Shown: positions 28,828 through 38,547, counted from the stretch's first letter. The stretch is DNA of 64,000 bases from CAWEPK01 sp963835595 (GCA_963835595.1 CAWIGL010000003.1:372001-436000), one strand, 5' to 3'. The notes: generated by a model not told the origin, from the sequence alone. A program made the numbers and translations.

Positions 28828-28951
28828 AGCATTTTGCAAAAGCAAGTCTGGATTCAGCAGGCGCAACCGTGTCCTGAGCGCAGCATCGCGGAAGTCTCAG
28901 TGAAGGGCATGGTGGAGCCTGGTCGAACGGGAGTCATTTGTGCAAAATGCT
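28828..28951. repeat. MITE-like segment with short terminal inverted repeats
   Basis: The 11-bp ends AGCATTTTGCA (28828-28838) and TGCAAAATGCT (28941-28951) are perfect inverted repeats, about 100 bp apart, in the gap before flgF. The inside (GTCCTGAGCGCAGCATCGCG) recalls the small palindromic repeats common in bacterial genomes. No clear target-site duplication flanks it. It might instead be a regulatory site. Confidence 0.4.
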
Positions 28952-29029
28952 GTAAGCGTAGCGCACTGGCGGGATTGTAAGGCTGCGTGGTGAGCCGGGG
29001 GGGAATTTATTTCCGCGTAGGCAATTTTT

Positions 29030-29273
29030 TCATACCGTGATCTCGAAGCCCTCGCCCGGGTCGCCGGCTTCCTTCGGCTGCCGGTCGTCGCCCGCAGCTT
29101 CCGAAGGCGGGTGCTCGTGCCTGTCAGGCGGCTTGCGCCCGTCGTGGTCCCGGTAGAGACCCTTGTATCGCTTTACGAAGGGCGGGCCGTGCCTGCCCGG
29201 CATGCGCCCACTCCCTGCCGATGGCCTGGACAGTTACGACGGAATCGGACGAAAAAGCCTTTTTCACGTCCAT
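29030..29273 (-). CDS. Small basic protein after cheW, probably frameshifted
   Basis: GGAGGGAG then ATG at 29273, 12 bp after the cheW stop, opens MDVKKAFSSDSVVTVQAIGR. Another frame from the ATG at 29203 (preceded by GGGAG) reads MPGRHGPPFVKRYKGLYRDH and on to a stop at 29030. The span is 244 bp, one base over a multiple of three, so a single insertion could have split one ~80-residue protein, or these are two overlapping small genes. No family recognised. Confidence 0.35.
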
Positions 29274-29285
29274 CGCTCCCTCCAC

Positions 29286-29756
29286 TTAATTGTTCCCGGC
29301 GGTCCTCTCTATTTCTTTTCTGTCTGCGCCGGAGAAGACCTTCTTAAGCTCCAGGAGTATGAGGAGCCTGTTATCCAGCTTGCCCACGCCTTCGATGTAG
29401 TCGGACTCGATGCCGGCAACCATAGGCGGCGGCGGCTCCACGGTGCTCTCGGAGATCCTGAGGACCTCGGAAACCGAGTCGACGATGAAGCCGAGGACGA
29501 TGCCGTCGAGCTCGACGACGATTATCCTCGTCGATTTGTCGTAGGCCCTCCCCTCGAAGCCGAGCCTCTTGCGCAGATCGACTATGGGGATGATCTTCCC
29601 CCGCAGGTTGATAACGCCCTCGACGAAGGCGGGGGCGTTCGGTATGCGGGTTATGTCGATCATCTTGTTTATTTCCTGGACCTTCAGTATATCGACCCCG
29701 AACTCCTCGTTTTCGAGCTTGAACGTCACCAGCTGCAAAATCCTTCCTTCATTCAT
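29286..29756 (-). CDS. cheW: Chemotaxis coupling protein CheW
   Basis: 156 residues. CheW segments: LVTFKLENEEFGVDILKVQE, TRIPNAPAFVEGVINLRGKI, PIVDLRKRLG, and RIIVVELDGIVLGFIVDSVS. It links CheA to receptors in the signalling array. It follows cheA with a 94-bp gap and has GGAGGAGGG before the ATG. No receptor gene is seen in the window. Confidence 0.95.
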   Translation of the reverse strand: MNEGRILQLVTFKLENEEFGVDILKVQEINKMIDITRIPNAPAFVEGVINLRGKIIPIVDLRKRLGFEGRAYDKSTRIIVVELDGIVLGFIVDSVSEVLRISESTVEPPPPMVAGIESDYIEGVGKLDNRLLILLELKKVFSGADRKEIERTAGNN

Positions 29757-29850
29757 GGTCTACCCTCCTCCAGGGTATATATTCGGCCGGGACGGCCCCT
29801 GTCTTAAGCCTTGTGCGGCGCGGCGTCCGCCGCTTTCGCGCGCTTCCCCC

Positions 29851-31647
29851 CTACGCGATCTTCCTGTAGGCGTTCTGGGAAGAGATGTGGTCGATCAGGG
29901 CGGACATGTCGAGTATGAGGATCGCCTTGCCGTCCCCCCTTATCGTCGCCCCTCCCACGCCCTTGATGTTGCCCAGGAACGTGCCGAGCGGCTTTATCAC
30001 GACCTCTTCCTGCCCCTCTACCGCCCGCGCCTTGATGCCTATCGGTCTTTTCTCCGATGTTGCAGATGACGATGTACTTGTCCTCGCCCTCCGGCGCCTC
30101 GCCCGTGAAGACCTTCGCCAGATCGACGACCGGGATGACCCTGTCCCGCAGGACGAGGACCTCCTTCTTGTCCACGGACTTTATCAGCCCTTCTTTCAGC
30201 TTCACCAGCTCGGTGACCGTGTTCAGGGGGATGGCGAACAGCTCGTCGAGCACCCTTACGATAAGCGCCCGCATGATCGCGAGCGTCAGGGGCAGCCGCA
30301 GGGTGAGCCGCGTCCAGCGGCCCTCCTCCGAGTCGATGGAGACCTGCCCGTTCATCTTCTCGACGTTGTTCCGCACGACGTCCATGCCGACGCCCCTGCC
30401 GGAGACGTTGCTCACCTTCGCGGCAGTGCTCAGACCGGCGACGAAGACGAGGCTCATGGCGTCGCGCGGCGAGAGGGCGGCAAGCTCGGCGTCGCCCATC
30501 AGCCCCTTCTCGCGGGCCTTTTTCTTGACGGCCTCGACGTCGATGCCCTTGCCGTCGTCGTAGATCTCTATGATGACGTTGTTGCCCTCGTTGTACGCCT
30601 TGAGGGCAACTGCCCCTTCCCCGGCTTGCCTTTCTTCGCCCTCTCCTCCGGCGTCTCGATCCCGTGGTCGACCGAGTTCCTTATGATGTGTATGAGCGGG
30701 TCGTGGAGGCTCTCTATGAGCGAGCGGTCGAGCTCCGTCTCCTCGCCCTCCATCGTCCAGCTCGATCTCCTTCCCGAACTCGGCCGACAGGTCCCTCACG
30801 AGCCTCGGCACCTTGTTGAACAGCTTGCTTATCGGCACGAGCCTTGCCCGCATGACGGAGAGCTGCAGCTCGTTCGTCACCACCTCCATGTAGTTCGTGA
30901 TGTCTGCGAGGTTGTCGAGGACGTGGTTCTTCGCCTCGCCCTTCTTGACCATGTTGTTGAGCAGTATGAGCCTGTTCTTGCCCAGCACAAGCTCCCCCGC
31001 GAGGTTCATCAGCTCGTCGAGCTTCTTGACGTCGATCCTGATCGTGCTCTCTTCCTTGTGGGTCTGGGTCTTCTGCTTGTTCAGGAAGTCCTTCAGCTGC
31101 CCCTGGGTCATGACCTTGTCCTCGAGCGAGCAGCTCGCCCGAGCTTCTTCTCTTCTCCCGCCTTCCTGCTTGTTCAGCGCTCGTGCAGGTCGTCCGCGTC
31201 GATGACGCTCGTCCTGGACGAGCAGCTTCCCGAGCTTCTGCCTGTCGGGGCTCTTCAGCGCCTCCAGGCTTCTCAGTCACGGCGGCGATATCGCTCTTCT
31301 CCGCGCCTGTCTCCTTTATCTCCTCGAGGAGCGTCCGTGATGAGGTCGAGGGCAGCCAGGAGCACGTTCGCCACGTCCTGGTCGGGCTTCAGGTTGCCTT
31401 TCCTCACCATGCCGAGGACGTCCTCCGACTTGTGGGCAAGGGTGGACAGCGTGTTGAAGCCGAGAAAGCTCGACGTCCCCTTTATCGTGTGGACGGCCCT
31501 GAAGATGCTGTTGACGATCTCCTCGTCGGGGTTGTTCTCGATGGCGACGATGTCCTGGATCGCCTTCTCCGCAAGCTCGTTCGCCTCGACGATGAACTCG
31601 TCGACGATCTCCTTCATCTCGTCTTTTTCGATGATGTTCTCTTCCAT
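29851..31647 (-). CDS. cheA: Chemotaxis histidine kinase CheA, several frameshifts
   Basis: About 598 residues in mixed frames. P1: phospho-accepting H53 (RAVHTIKGTSSFLGF). P3: RIDVKKLDELMNLAGELVLG. P4 kinase: LIHIIRNSVDHGIETPEER (N box), DDGKGID (G1), GRGVGMDVV (G2). P5: FAIPLNTVTELVKLKEG, VLVLRDRVIPVVDLAKVF, and a C terminus SQNAYRKIA in another frame ending at 29851. No clear CheY-binding P2 domain is visible, and the P1-P3 stretch (30.9-31.3 kb) is hard to read because of indels. It phosphorylates CheY and CheB. Confidence 0.88.
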
Positions 31648-32018
31648 CAGGCCCCTCCGCCAAGAGACTCTCGATCTTGTCCAGAAGGATCTCCGGCTTT
31701 ACGGGTTTCGTGAGGAACATGTTGATGCCCGCGCCGTAAGCCTCTTCTTTCAGCTCGTTGTCGCTCGTCGTCGTCAGCATGATTACCGGCAGGTCCAGGT
31801 TGTAATAGCTGCTCCTCAGGCTCTTGACGAAGGAGATGCCGTCCATGTTCGGCATGTTCAGGTCCACTATCACAAGGTCGATCTCCGAGCCGCTGAGCTT
31901 TTCCATTGCGTCGAGGCCGTCTTCCGCTTCCTCGGTGATGTAGTTCTTGCGCCTGAGCGCGTATCCCAATCAATTTCCTTATCGTCGGAGAATCGTCAAC
32001 GATCAGGATTTTTTTCAT
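31647..32018 (-). CDS. cheY: Chemotaxis response regulator CheY, with frameshifts
   Basis: About 123 residues. Receiver domain with acidic pair DD in ILIVDDSPTIRK, the phospho-acceptor in VIVDLNMPNMDGISF, T in MLTTTSDN and K in LTKPVKPE. One extra G near 31968 breaks the frame after RKLIG, and a missing base near the end restores the stop TGA, which overlaps the cheA ATG. The start is the ATG at 32018, with AGAAGG about 7 nt upstream; the ATG at 32024 is possible. Confidence 0.9.
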   Translation of the reverse strand: MKKILIVDDSPTIRKLIGIRAQAQELHHRGSGRRPRRNGKAQRLGDRPCDSGPEHAEHGRHLLRQEPEEQLLQPGPAGNHADDDERQRAERRGLRRGHQHVPHETRKAGDPSGQDRESLGGGA

Positions 32019-32020
32019 CG

Positions 32021-32850
32021 TCATCCCTTCTGATAGGCGATCGTGCCGGGAAATATCAAAGGCTTGAACCCCCGCGATATATTGTGGAGGCTCTCGGCAT
32101 GGCCGATGGTGAGATATCCCCCCGGCTTCAGCACTGGTAGAGGTTGTCGATCACCTTCTTCTTCCCCTTTTCGTCAAAGTATATGAGCACGTTCCTGCAA
32201 AAGACGATGTCCATCTGCCTATATTTTCGGTAAGAATCGGAATCCATTAAGTTCAGGAAGTCGAAGGTCACGTATTTCTTCACTTTGTCCGACAATGCGT
32301 ACATGCCGTTTTTCTGCGTGAAGTACCTGTCGAGTATCGCCTTATCCGTGTTCCTGCACGCTGTAGTTGTTGAAGACCGCCCTCTTCGCCGACTCCAGGG
32401 CCTTCGTGCTTATGTCCGTCCCGTAGACGGTAAAGGGTATGGCCCTGCCCGTCCGGGCGGCCATCTCCAGCATGAGTATGGCCAGCGTGTAAGGCTCTTC
32501 GCCCGTGGAGCAGCCGGCGCTCCATATGCTGCACGGGGCCGTCCGGACTTGCGGCCGTTCATGTAGCTCTTCTGGACGATGATCGTGAAGGCGTCGAGCT
32601 GCGGCATGTTCCTGAAGAAGCTCGTCTCGTTCGTCGTTACGAGGTCGAAGAGCGATATCAGCTCCTGGCTCGTCTTCAGCCCGCCGTACTTCAGGTAATA
32701 GTGGTACTCCTCGAAGGATGAGAGGCCGATCTCGTCGATCCGGTTCGCCAGCCTGCTCTCCAGGAGATACGCCTTGTTCTCCGCGAAGTAAATGCCGGTC
32801 TTCTCGTAGATGAAGTCCCTGAGGAGGATAAATTCCTGGTTCGTCAGCAT
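32021..32850 (-). CDS. cheR: Chemotaxis methyltransferase CheR, with frameshifts
   Basis: About 276 residues. The N-terminal part (LTNQEFILLRDFIYEKTGIY, FDLVTTNETSFFRN) is intact to about 32570. The SAM-binding centre and C terminus are split over frames. The end reads KPGGYLTIGHAESLHNISRG and FPGTIAYQKG. CheR methylates receptors during adaptation, opposing CheB. Its start overlaps the end of the HEAT gene (ATGCTGA) and its stop overlaps the first cheY ATG. Confidence 0.87.
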
Positions 32851-34688
32851 AATTCTCCGGGTCGGGACAGACGCTCCAGCGCGATCGCGCGCCGCCGCCT
32901 TTACGTCCTCGTCGATGCTCTTCGTGAACGGCCGGATGCGGGGGATCGCCCTCTTGTCGCCCATGGCCGCGAGGGCCTTCAGGCTGCCTATCTTGATGAG
33001 GTTGTTCTCGTCCTTCAGACAGCCGGCGAACATGGGGAAGAGCAACGGGTCCCTGAAGACGGCGAGGGCCGCAAGCGCGTGATACCGCGTCCAGAGCGCC
33101 TGAAGGGGGTCGCCGAGGATCCTTACCAGCACCTCCTTGAACCCTGTCAGCCTCTTTTCGCCTATAACCTTGAGCATCTCGTCCGGGACATCGCCGCTTT
33201 CAAGGATGGTCCTGAAGAGGCCGAGGTATCTTTCGTCCTCGACGAAGTTGCCGACTACGCGCACGGCCACCTGGCGCACCCTCTCGTCGCCGTCCGCGAC
33301 GAGCGTCTTCAGGAAGGGAAAATTCGTGCCGCCGTCGAGGTGCGGAGTGACGCTGAGGTATATCCTCTTGTCTTCCGCGCTGCCCTTCGTCACGAACGCC
33401 TCTACGGTCGCGACGGCCGCCGCCCGGTCGAGCCGGATCAGGGCGATCAACGCCTTTGTGCGCACGTCGGGATAGCCGCTCTTCGCGAGGCGCAGGACAT
33501 CGGGCGTCAGATCGCGCATCGGGCAGCGCTGCCCGCAATCGCCACCGCGTCGGCCTGGATATGGCCGTCAGCGTCGCGCATCGCCTCGCGAATGATCTTG
33601 TGGCCGTTCCCGTTCGTGATCCTCCCCAACTGCTTCATGATCTCCCTCTTCGCGGGCAGCGGCGAAGAGCGGAAGACGCTAAGGAGCAGCCGGTCGTCCA
33701 CCCGGCAGCCCGCCGCCCCGCACGCCCTGATGACGGGCAGCCTGTATTCCTCGACGGAGAGGTATCTTGCTATGTCGGGGCCCCACACCTCCCGCAGCCC
33801 GTGAAGAGGTCGAGGATGTGGCCGTACTCGTCGGCGTCCGGCTCCATTTCCCTGAGCATGTCGAGCAGCGCCAGCGCGGAATCGGCGGCACTTGAAATAG
33901 GCGAGGAGGTCGATGATCTTGAGGGACTTCCTTTTCTCCTGCTTGATGTAATCGAGGAGCTGCTGCAAAAGGGCCTCGCCCATCAGGCCGGTAAGCCTCC
34001 CGAATATCCGGCCGTCCCCGTGCTCCATGACGATCCTTACGAAGGTGCGCTTCTTGTCCGCCTCCAGGCTGCCGATGAACTCGACTATCTCATCGACTAT
34101 CCGGTCGTCCCCGAAGCTCATGAGGGCCTCGCAGGCCGCGAGGGAAAGCTCCTCGCCCCGGTTCTTGAAGACGTCCATGAGGGCGGGCGCCGCCCGCCTG
34201 TTGCCGATCCTGGCCAGGCTGTAAACCGCGGAGAAGGCGACCCATTCCTCCTGTTCGAGCATGTCGAGGAGCACGTCCATTGCCGCCGGGTCGTCGAACT
34301 CGCCCAGCGCGACTACGGCGGCGTTCTTCACGTTCTCGTTGTCGTCGCGCGCCGTCTCGATGAGGTGCGGCAGGGACAGCGGGTTTTTGAGGCTTTGGAG
34401 CACCTCGCACCCGTATACCCTGATGTCTTCGTGCGCGCTATAGAGCAGCTCTATCACCGCCTTTATGTTTTGGTTCCCTATCCTGCGCAGGGTGTCGAGG
34501 ACGTCCATCCTGACAGCCGTCTGCCTGTCGTCGAGAAGGAGCGCCAGGCGCTCCACCAGCTCCTTGCTGGGCGACGACGCCAGGCTCTCCAGGATGCCGG
34601 CCCTGGCGAAGTCGTCCGAATGCTTAAGCTCGGCGATCATCCTGCCGAGCATCCTCGACCCGGTCTTTCTTGCAGCAGCTTCTGCCAT
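32844..34688 (-). CDS. HEAT-repeat protein of the che operon, with frameshifts
   Basis: About 614 residues of tandem HEAT-type helical repeats, e.g. RMDVLDTLRRIGNQNIKAVI, NAAVVALGEFDDPAAMDVLL, SLAACEALMSFGDDRIVDEI and, in the second half, TKALIALIRLDRAAAVATVE. Breaks lie near 33890, 33800 and 33520. A final one near 32890 hides the stop: read in the neighbouring frame the protein ends ERLSRPGELC at 32844. HEAT repeats bind proteins. Lying between cheB and cheR, it may scaffold the adaptation enzymes, but no function is known to me. Confidence 0.8.
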
Positions 34689-34699
34689 AGGCGTCTCCC

Positions 34700-35731
34700 C
34701 TACAATATCCTGATGATCTCTTCCGGTATGCGCTCCGGCGGCAGCACCACATCGGCAAGATGGGCGTTGACGACCGCCTTCGGCATACCGTAGACCACGC
34801 AGGTCTCCTCGTCCTGGGCGATCACGTATCCGCCCTTCGATTTCAGCTCCTTCATGCCCGCCAGGCCGTCGCAGCCCATCCCCGTCAGGATCAGCCCGGC
34901 GCAGCCCGACTCATACGCCCGCGCCGTGGAGCGCATCAGGAGATCGACGGACGGGCGGTAGATATAAGTGTTGTCGGTCACAAGCTCCACGGTCGTCCTG
35001 TTCCCCTTTCTGTTCAGCGTGACGTGGGTGTCTCCCGGCGCGATGAGGGCGACGCCGGCCTGCAGGACCTCTCCGTCCTCGGCCTCCTTCACGCTGATGC
35101 GGGACGCCCTGTCGAGCCTCTCCGCGAAATACTGGGTGAAGGTCCGGGGCATGTGCTGGGCGACCACGATGGGAACGGGAAAGTCGCCGGGCAGATGGGA
35201 GAGTATATACTGGAGGACCGGCGGCCCGCCCGTCGAGGCGCCGACTGCGACGATCTCGCGCCCCGCTCGCACGCCCTTGGCCACGGAGAGCGCCCCGGTG
35301 GCCGGACGGCGCTGGACAAGGCTGAGAAGGCGCAGCTTTGCCCCGTTCCTCGAAACGTCCTTCACCTTGTTGATAAGCTCCTGCTCCTTATCCGCGAGGG
35401 ACCAGTTGGAGAAGTCCTTCGTCACGAAGTCGCACGCCCCAAGGTTCAGGGCCTCCATCGTTATGTCCGCATGGTCGCGGGAGAGCGAGCTGAGCATGAT
35501 GACCGGGACCGGGTTGTTCGCCATGATGTGCTTGAGGGCGTCGATCCCGTTCATCACGGGCATCTCGATGTCCATCGTCACTACGGTCGGCTTGAGCTTT
35601 TCTATCTTCTCGATGGCTTCGCAGCCGTTGGCGGCGGTCCCCACCACCCTTATATTCGGGTCCTTTTCGAGTATCCTCGAAACGATCTTCGTCATGACCC
35701 TGGAATCGTCAACGACGAGCACGTCTACCAT
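34700..35731 (-). CDS. cheB: Chemotaxis methylesterase/response regulator CheB
   Basis: 343 residues, intact. Receiver domain 1-125 with D54 (TMDIEMPVMNG). C-terminal methylesterase with the catalytic Ser in VAVGASTGGP, His in VVAQHMP and Asp in LILTGMGCDG. It demethylates or deamidates receptors when phosphorylated by CheA. First gene of the che-flg run. A candidate sigma54 promoter lies about 175 bp upstream. Confidence 0.96.
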   Translation of the reverse strand: MVDVLVVDDSRVMTKIVSRILEKDPNIRVVGTAANGCEAIEKIEKLKPTVVTMDIEMPVMNGIDALKHIMANNPVPVIMLSSLSRDHADITMEALNLGACDFVTKDFSNWSLADKEQELINKVKDVSRNGAKLRLLSLVQRRPATGALSVAKGVRAGREIVAVGASTGGPPVLQYILSHLPGDFPVPIVVAQHMPRTFTQYFAERLDRASRISVKEAEDGEVLQAGVALIAPGDTHVTLNRKGNRTTVELVTDNTYIYRPSVDLLMRSTARAYESGCAGLILTGMGCDGLAGMKELKSKGGYVIAQDEETCVVYGMPKAVVNAHLADVVLPPERIPEEIIRIL

Positions 35732-36105
35732 CGGTCTCCACCGTATGCGGGCATGGCGGGGCGACGGATATCGCAGGCTTGCGAAAGCATCGAGCTTATC
35801 CCTGCACGATCCGTACCAAAAACCGTCCGCCGAAAGGCAGACAGAAAAACTATTCGGCCGATCCTCTCCTCAATATGGTCCGACATCGCTGCCATCACTT
35901 ACGACGCGCAACATTACCGCCATTGATATTATCGGAAGCCCCGGAGGCGGACTTTAGGCTGCGGCGCAGGCGGACGGCCCATCCCCGGACGCGCCGAAGG
36001 CCCGTGCGGACTTAAGCGCTGGGGAATATGCTTTATTGCCCATGCCTTGCCGTGATAGTATTGATACGCCCTTTCCACAATAAAACTGAAAAGGAGGCAG
36101 CCGGA
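35732..36105. other. Divergent intergenic region between cheB and the cupin gene
   Basis: No gene supported. It holds a sigma54-like site for cheB (35907-35922, minus strand) and the upstream region of the cupin gene, with AAAAGGAGG at its right end. This is also the left border of the metabolic island that interrupts the motility genes. Confidence 0.6.
35907..35922 (-). promoter_or_regulatory. Candidate sigma54 promoter of cheB
   Basis: The minus strand reads TGGCGGTAATGTTGCG: TGGC, 7 nt, TTGC, with the GG and GC at correct spacing. The middle ACG is not matched and the last base is G, not A/T. It would give a leader of about 165 nt. Confidence 0.4.
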
Positions 36106-36573
36106 ATGAGAAAAATCATGATCGTCGGAGCGCTATTCGTGGTCTTTTTCTTCGGACAGGTGGCTGCGGCGCCTGTAGCGCAGCACCTCATCGACTCCGT
36201 CCCCGCCCAGGCCGTCTTGATACACCTGGATGAATGGTTCGCCTCGCATCCCGCCAAGGAAGGCGCGAGTCGCGGGGACATCGTATTCGCGTCTCCCCGC
36301 AGCACCGTCTCCCTGACGACGAACCGGGACGCCAAGGGCCTGGGCAGGCACATCCACACGACGGTGGACGAGATCATCTACGTTTACAGGGGCGCGGGGG
36401 AGATGTACATCAACGGCAGCTGGGTCCCCGTCAAGGCCGGAGACTTCCATGTCTGCCCACGGGGCGTGGCCCACGCGACGCGGGCGGCCGCCGGGAGCGA
36501 GCTGCAATACATCTCCATTTTCACGCCACCGCAGCCGAAGGGCGGAAACGACAGGGTAATGATCGACGGATAG
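36106..36573 (+). CDS. Exported cupin-domain protein
   Basis: 155 residues from the ATG at 36106, preceded by AAAAGGAGG. A signal peptide (about 1-21, ending VAAAP) precedes a cupin barrel with motif 1 HIHTTVDEIIYVYRGAGEMY and motif 2 PVKAGDFHVCPRGVAHAT, supplying His/Glu metal ligands. Small cupins bind metals or ligands and some are isomerases or dioxygenases; none can be chosen here. It is followed 6 bp later by a lipoprotein gene. A longer frame begins at 36028, but its extra N terminus lacks a ribosome binding site. Confidence 0.78.
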   Translation: MRKIMIVGALFVVFFFGQVAAAPVAQHLIDSVPAQAVLIHLDEWFASHPAKEGASRGDIVFASPRSTVSLTTNRDAKGLGRHIHTTVDEIIYVYRGAGEMYINGSWVPVKAGDFHVCPRGVAHATRAAAGSELQYISIFTPPQPKGGNDRVMIDG

Positions 36574-36579
36574 AACAAA

Positions 36580-37412
36580 ATGCATAGAAAACCGCTGTTG
36601 ATATTGGCCGCGCTGCTGCTTCTCGCCGGCTGCCGGGGCGGCCCTCTCGGCCGCGAGCTGGCGTCCCAGGCCAGGGACATCAAGCTCGGCGGGGGACAGC
36701 ATAAGGACGAGAAAGCCCCCATAGTCTTCGATGCCGCGCCCTTCGACCTGGGCCGGGCGAGCCTGCCTCCCCGTTACAACGGCAACGATATCACGGAGGT
36801 CTACGACTCGTTCGATTCCGGGGGCCAGACCTTGCAGAAAGGCAAGAAGCGGCCGCCGCGGCCGCCCGCAGACCGGGACAAAGGCGCGACGACAGCCGTC
36901 TATGCATTCAGGGAGAGCATCGCCCCCGGCCCTCCCGGAAACGATTTCGAATACGACGCGGACCACTGCGCCTTCAAAATCCGCATCCGCGTGGAGTCTC
37001 CTTCGACGCGCAGGGAAACGTCGTAACAGACAGGCTCGCCTTTATCGTAGCGGGCTATCCCGGCAAGAAGGGGCGCGCGCCAAGGCAGGAGGCGACGAGG
37101 TGGCTCCTGTGGGAGGTGGCTGCGGCCGACAGTCCGCTCCTGCACCGGAAGATCGAGGTGGACAGGTCGGGGGCGTATATCACGGCAGAGGGGAAAGTCC
37201 CGCAGAACGACCCGCCCGTGCCGAGGGACATCTCGGTGCTCCTCGTCTGTGCGCCCCGCGCGTCGGCGGAGGGCCTTTCGGTGGGTCCGGGCCTCTCCCC
37301 GACGATCGAGGGGAGCGGCTTCGCGCATTACTATCTGATAACCGACATCCTGGAGCTGTGGGTGTATGACTACGCAACGGGGCGGGTATTCGTCAAGGCG
37401 AGGATAATATAA
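36580..37412 (+). CDS. Lipoprotein of unknown function, with frameshift
   Basis: About 277 residues when one indel near 37000 is corrected. The lipobox LLLLAGC (residue C18) marks a lipoprotein. The first frame ends in FKIRIRVESP; the second continues FDAQGNVVTDRLAFIVAGYP and runs to YDYATGRVFVKARII at 37412. The second half looks like a folded domain rich in strands. I do not recognise the family. It forms a pair with the cupin gene. Confidence 0.62.
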
Positions 37413-37432
37413 AGTGTAAAAGTTAAGCTTTT

Positions 37433-37537
37433 CCCGGGCTCGCCAACGCACGCTTTCATCGTAATATCCAATCTTCATACCCGTACTCTATCTCACTGTA
37501 AGCCGAGGCCCGCCCCGGCCGCTGCCGCCGCTAACGG
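37433..37537 (-). repeat. Dispersed ~105-bp repeat, copy 2
   Basis: The reverse complement matches 608-713 at roughly 90% identity with one 1-bp gap. In this copy the minus strand could read ATG AAG ATT GGA TAT, but copy 1 has a stop six codons in, so coding is unlikely. It lies 20 bp after the lipoprotein stop. Confidence 0.85.
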
Positions 37538-37578
37538 GTGACATAATTGTATTGCAGGAACAATTCCGCAAAATTAAC

Positions 37579-37606
37579 TTGACAACACTTTGATGATAGT
37601 ATAAAT
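37579..37606 (+). promoter_or_regulatory. Promoter of the FadR-type regulator/ubiD operon
   Basis: A perfect -35 TTGACA (37579-37584) with TATAAAT 15 nt downstream (37600-37606). TAAATG at 17 nt is the alternative -10. Spacing is not ideal. The region is much more AT-rich than its surroundings. Confidence 0.5.
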
Positions 37607-37634
37607 GTAAATAATAATATGCATAATATACCTA

Positions 37635-37645
37635 TTGTCAGACAT
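37635..37645 (+). promoter_or_regulatory. Likely FadR/GntR-family operator
   Basis: TTGTCAGACAT is a near-perfect palindrome (TGTC-A-GACA) of the TTGT-N3-ACAA type used by FadR-subfamily GntR regulators. It lies just downstream of the promoter and before the regulator gene. A wider inverted repeat CCTATT...AATAGG (37631-37655) encloses it. Autorepression is the simplest reading. Confidence 0.55.
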
Positions 37646-37806
37646 TACTAATAGGAGAACGATGATGCGAAGCAAAGTAAACAGGGAGGGGCTCAGGTCT
37701 TGAGATTATAGGGAGCGGAGAAGATCGCAGCCGGTCCTCCGGAAAAGCTGATCCCTTCGAAAACGTCGCGATAAGACCGATTAAGCCGAAGAGGGCATTT
37801 GAAGAG

Positions 37807-38487
37807 GTGTCTGATGAGATCAAGAGGCTAATATTCAAGGGTCGGCTGAATCCCGGTGACAGGCTGCCTGCCGAGAGCAAACTGGCGGAGACATTCAAAG
37901 TCGGCCGTCAGACCATTCGTGAAGCCCTCAGGTACCTCGAATTGTCAGGGTTTATTGCTACCTTGAAAGGGAGTGGCGGAGGAATAGTCATCGTGAATAC
38001 CGTTCTCAACGCCATCTCCAGCTCACTTCTGGACGCGATTCAGTCACGGAGGATCTCACTGCACGAATTGATCGTGGCCCGCCTCGAGCTGGAAAGAACG
38101 GTGCTCAAGCACGTGCTTCTCCACTGCGACGATGAAGATGTCGAGTCGCTTAGACAGAACGTGGCGGAGGCAAGGAAGAAGATCGAGAACGGAAGAATGG
38201 CGTTCTCCGAGAACGTGCAATTTCACAAAATCCTTGGCAAGGCTTCAAAAAACTACGTTTTCGTGGTCATGATGGAGCCGATCATGACAGTCATGGCTGA
38301 TTTCCTGAGCCGGCGCCAATCGAATCTTCGTCTCACCCGTCGCGTTGTCATCGAGCATGAGGAGCTGGTGAAGGCAATCGCGAGCAAGGATGAGACCAAG
38401 GCCTTTGCCGTGCTGGAGAAACATCTTGTCGATATAGAGAAGCGAATGCAGATTTTTCAAAAGGAGACGGGAAAGGCAACGATATAG
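37807..38487 (+). CDS. FadR-subfamily GntR transcriptional regulator
   Basis: 226 residues from the GTG at 37807. Winged helix: RLPAESKLAETFKVGRQTIR then EALRYLELSGFI. C-terminal FCD ligand domain with helix LHELIVARLELERTVLKHVL, FHKILGKASKNYVF and EHEELVKAIASKD, whose His residues bind a metal or acid ligand. The true start is probably the ATG at 37665 (AGGAG 7 nt upstream): in-frame sequence ENVAIRPIKPKRAFEEVSDE precedes the GTG and resembles FadR N termini, but one extra base at 37699-37701 breaks it. It likely controls the ubiD operon in response to its substrate. Confidence 0.9.
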   Translation: MSDEIKRLIFKGRLNPGDRLPAESKLAETFKVGRQTIREALRYLELSGFIATLKGSGGGIVIVNTVLNAISSSLLDAIQSRRISLHELIVARLELERTVLKHVLLHCDDEDVESLRQNVAEARKKIENGRMAFSENVQFHKILGKASKNYVFVVMMEPIMTVMADFLSRRQSNLRLTRRVVIEHEELVKAIASKDETKAFAVLEKHLVDIEKRMQIFQKETGKATI

Positions 38488-38547
38488 CCAACCGGCCATA
38501 GCGTAAACGTCGCAACCGGAGAGAGAAGACTATCGGAGGAGGCTCGT

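Larger units (their letters stand above)
37413..37806. other. Intergenic region with repeat, promoter and operator
   Basis: It holds the second copy of the ~105-bp dispersed repeat (37433-37537), then an AT-rich promoter region and a FadR-type palindrome for the regulator gene. 37665-37806 is probably coding for an N-terminal part of that regulator, in two frames (see the regulator entry). Confidence 0.6.

Noticed and set aside
32410..33519. HEAT-CheR fusion protein
   Set aside because: The join arises because an indel hides the HEAT stop; the neighbouring frame ends at 32844, overlapping a proper CheR start.
36900..37478. Minus-strand 192-codon gene starting in the dispersed repeat
   Set aside because: It is antisense to the lipoprotein gene, has no family resemblance, and the other repeat copy has an early stop.
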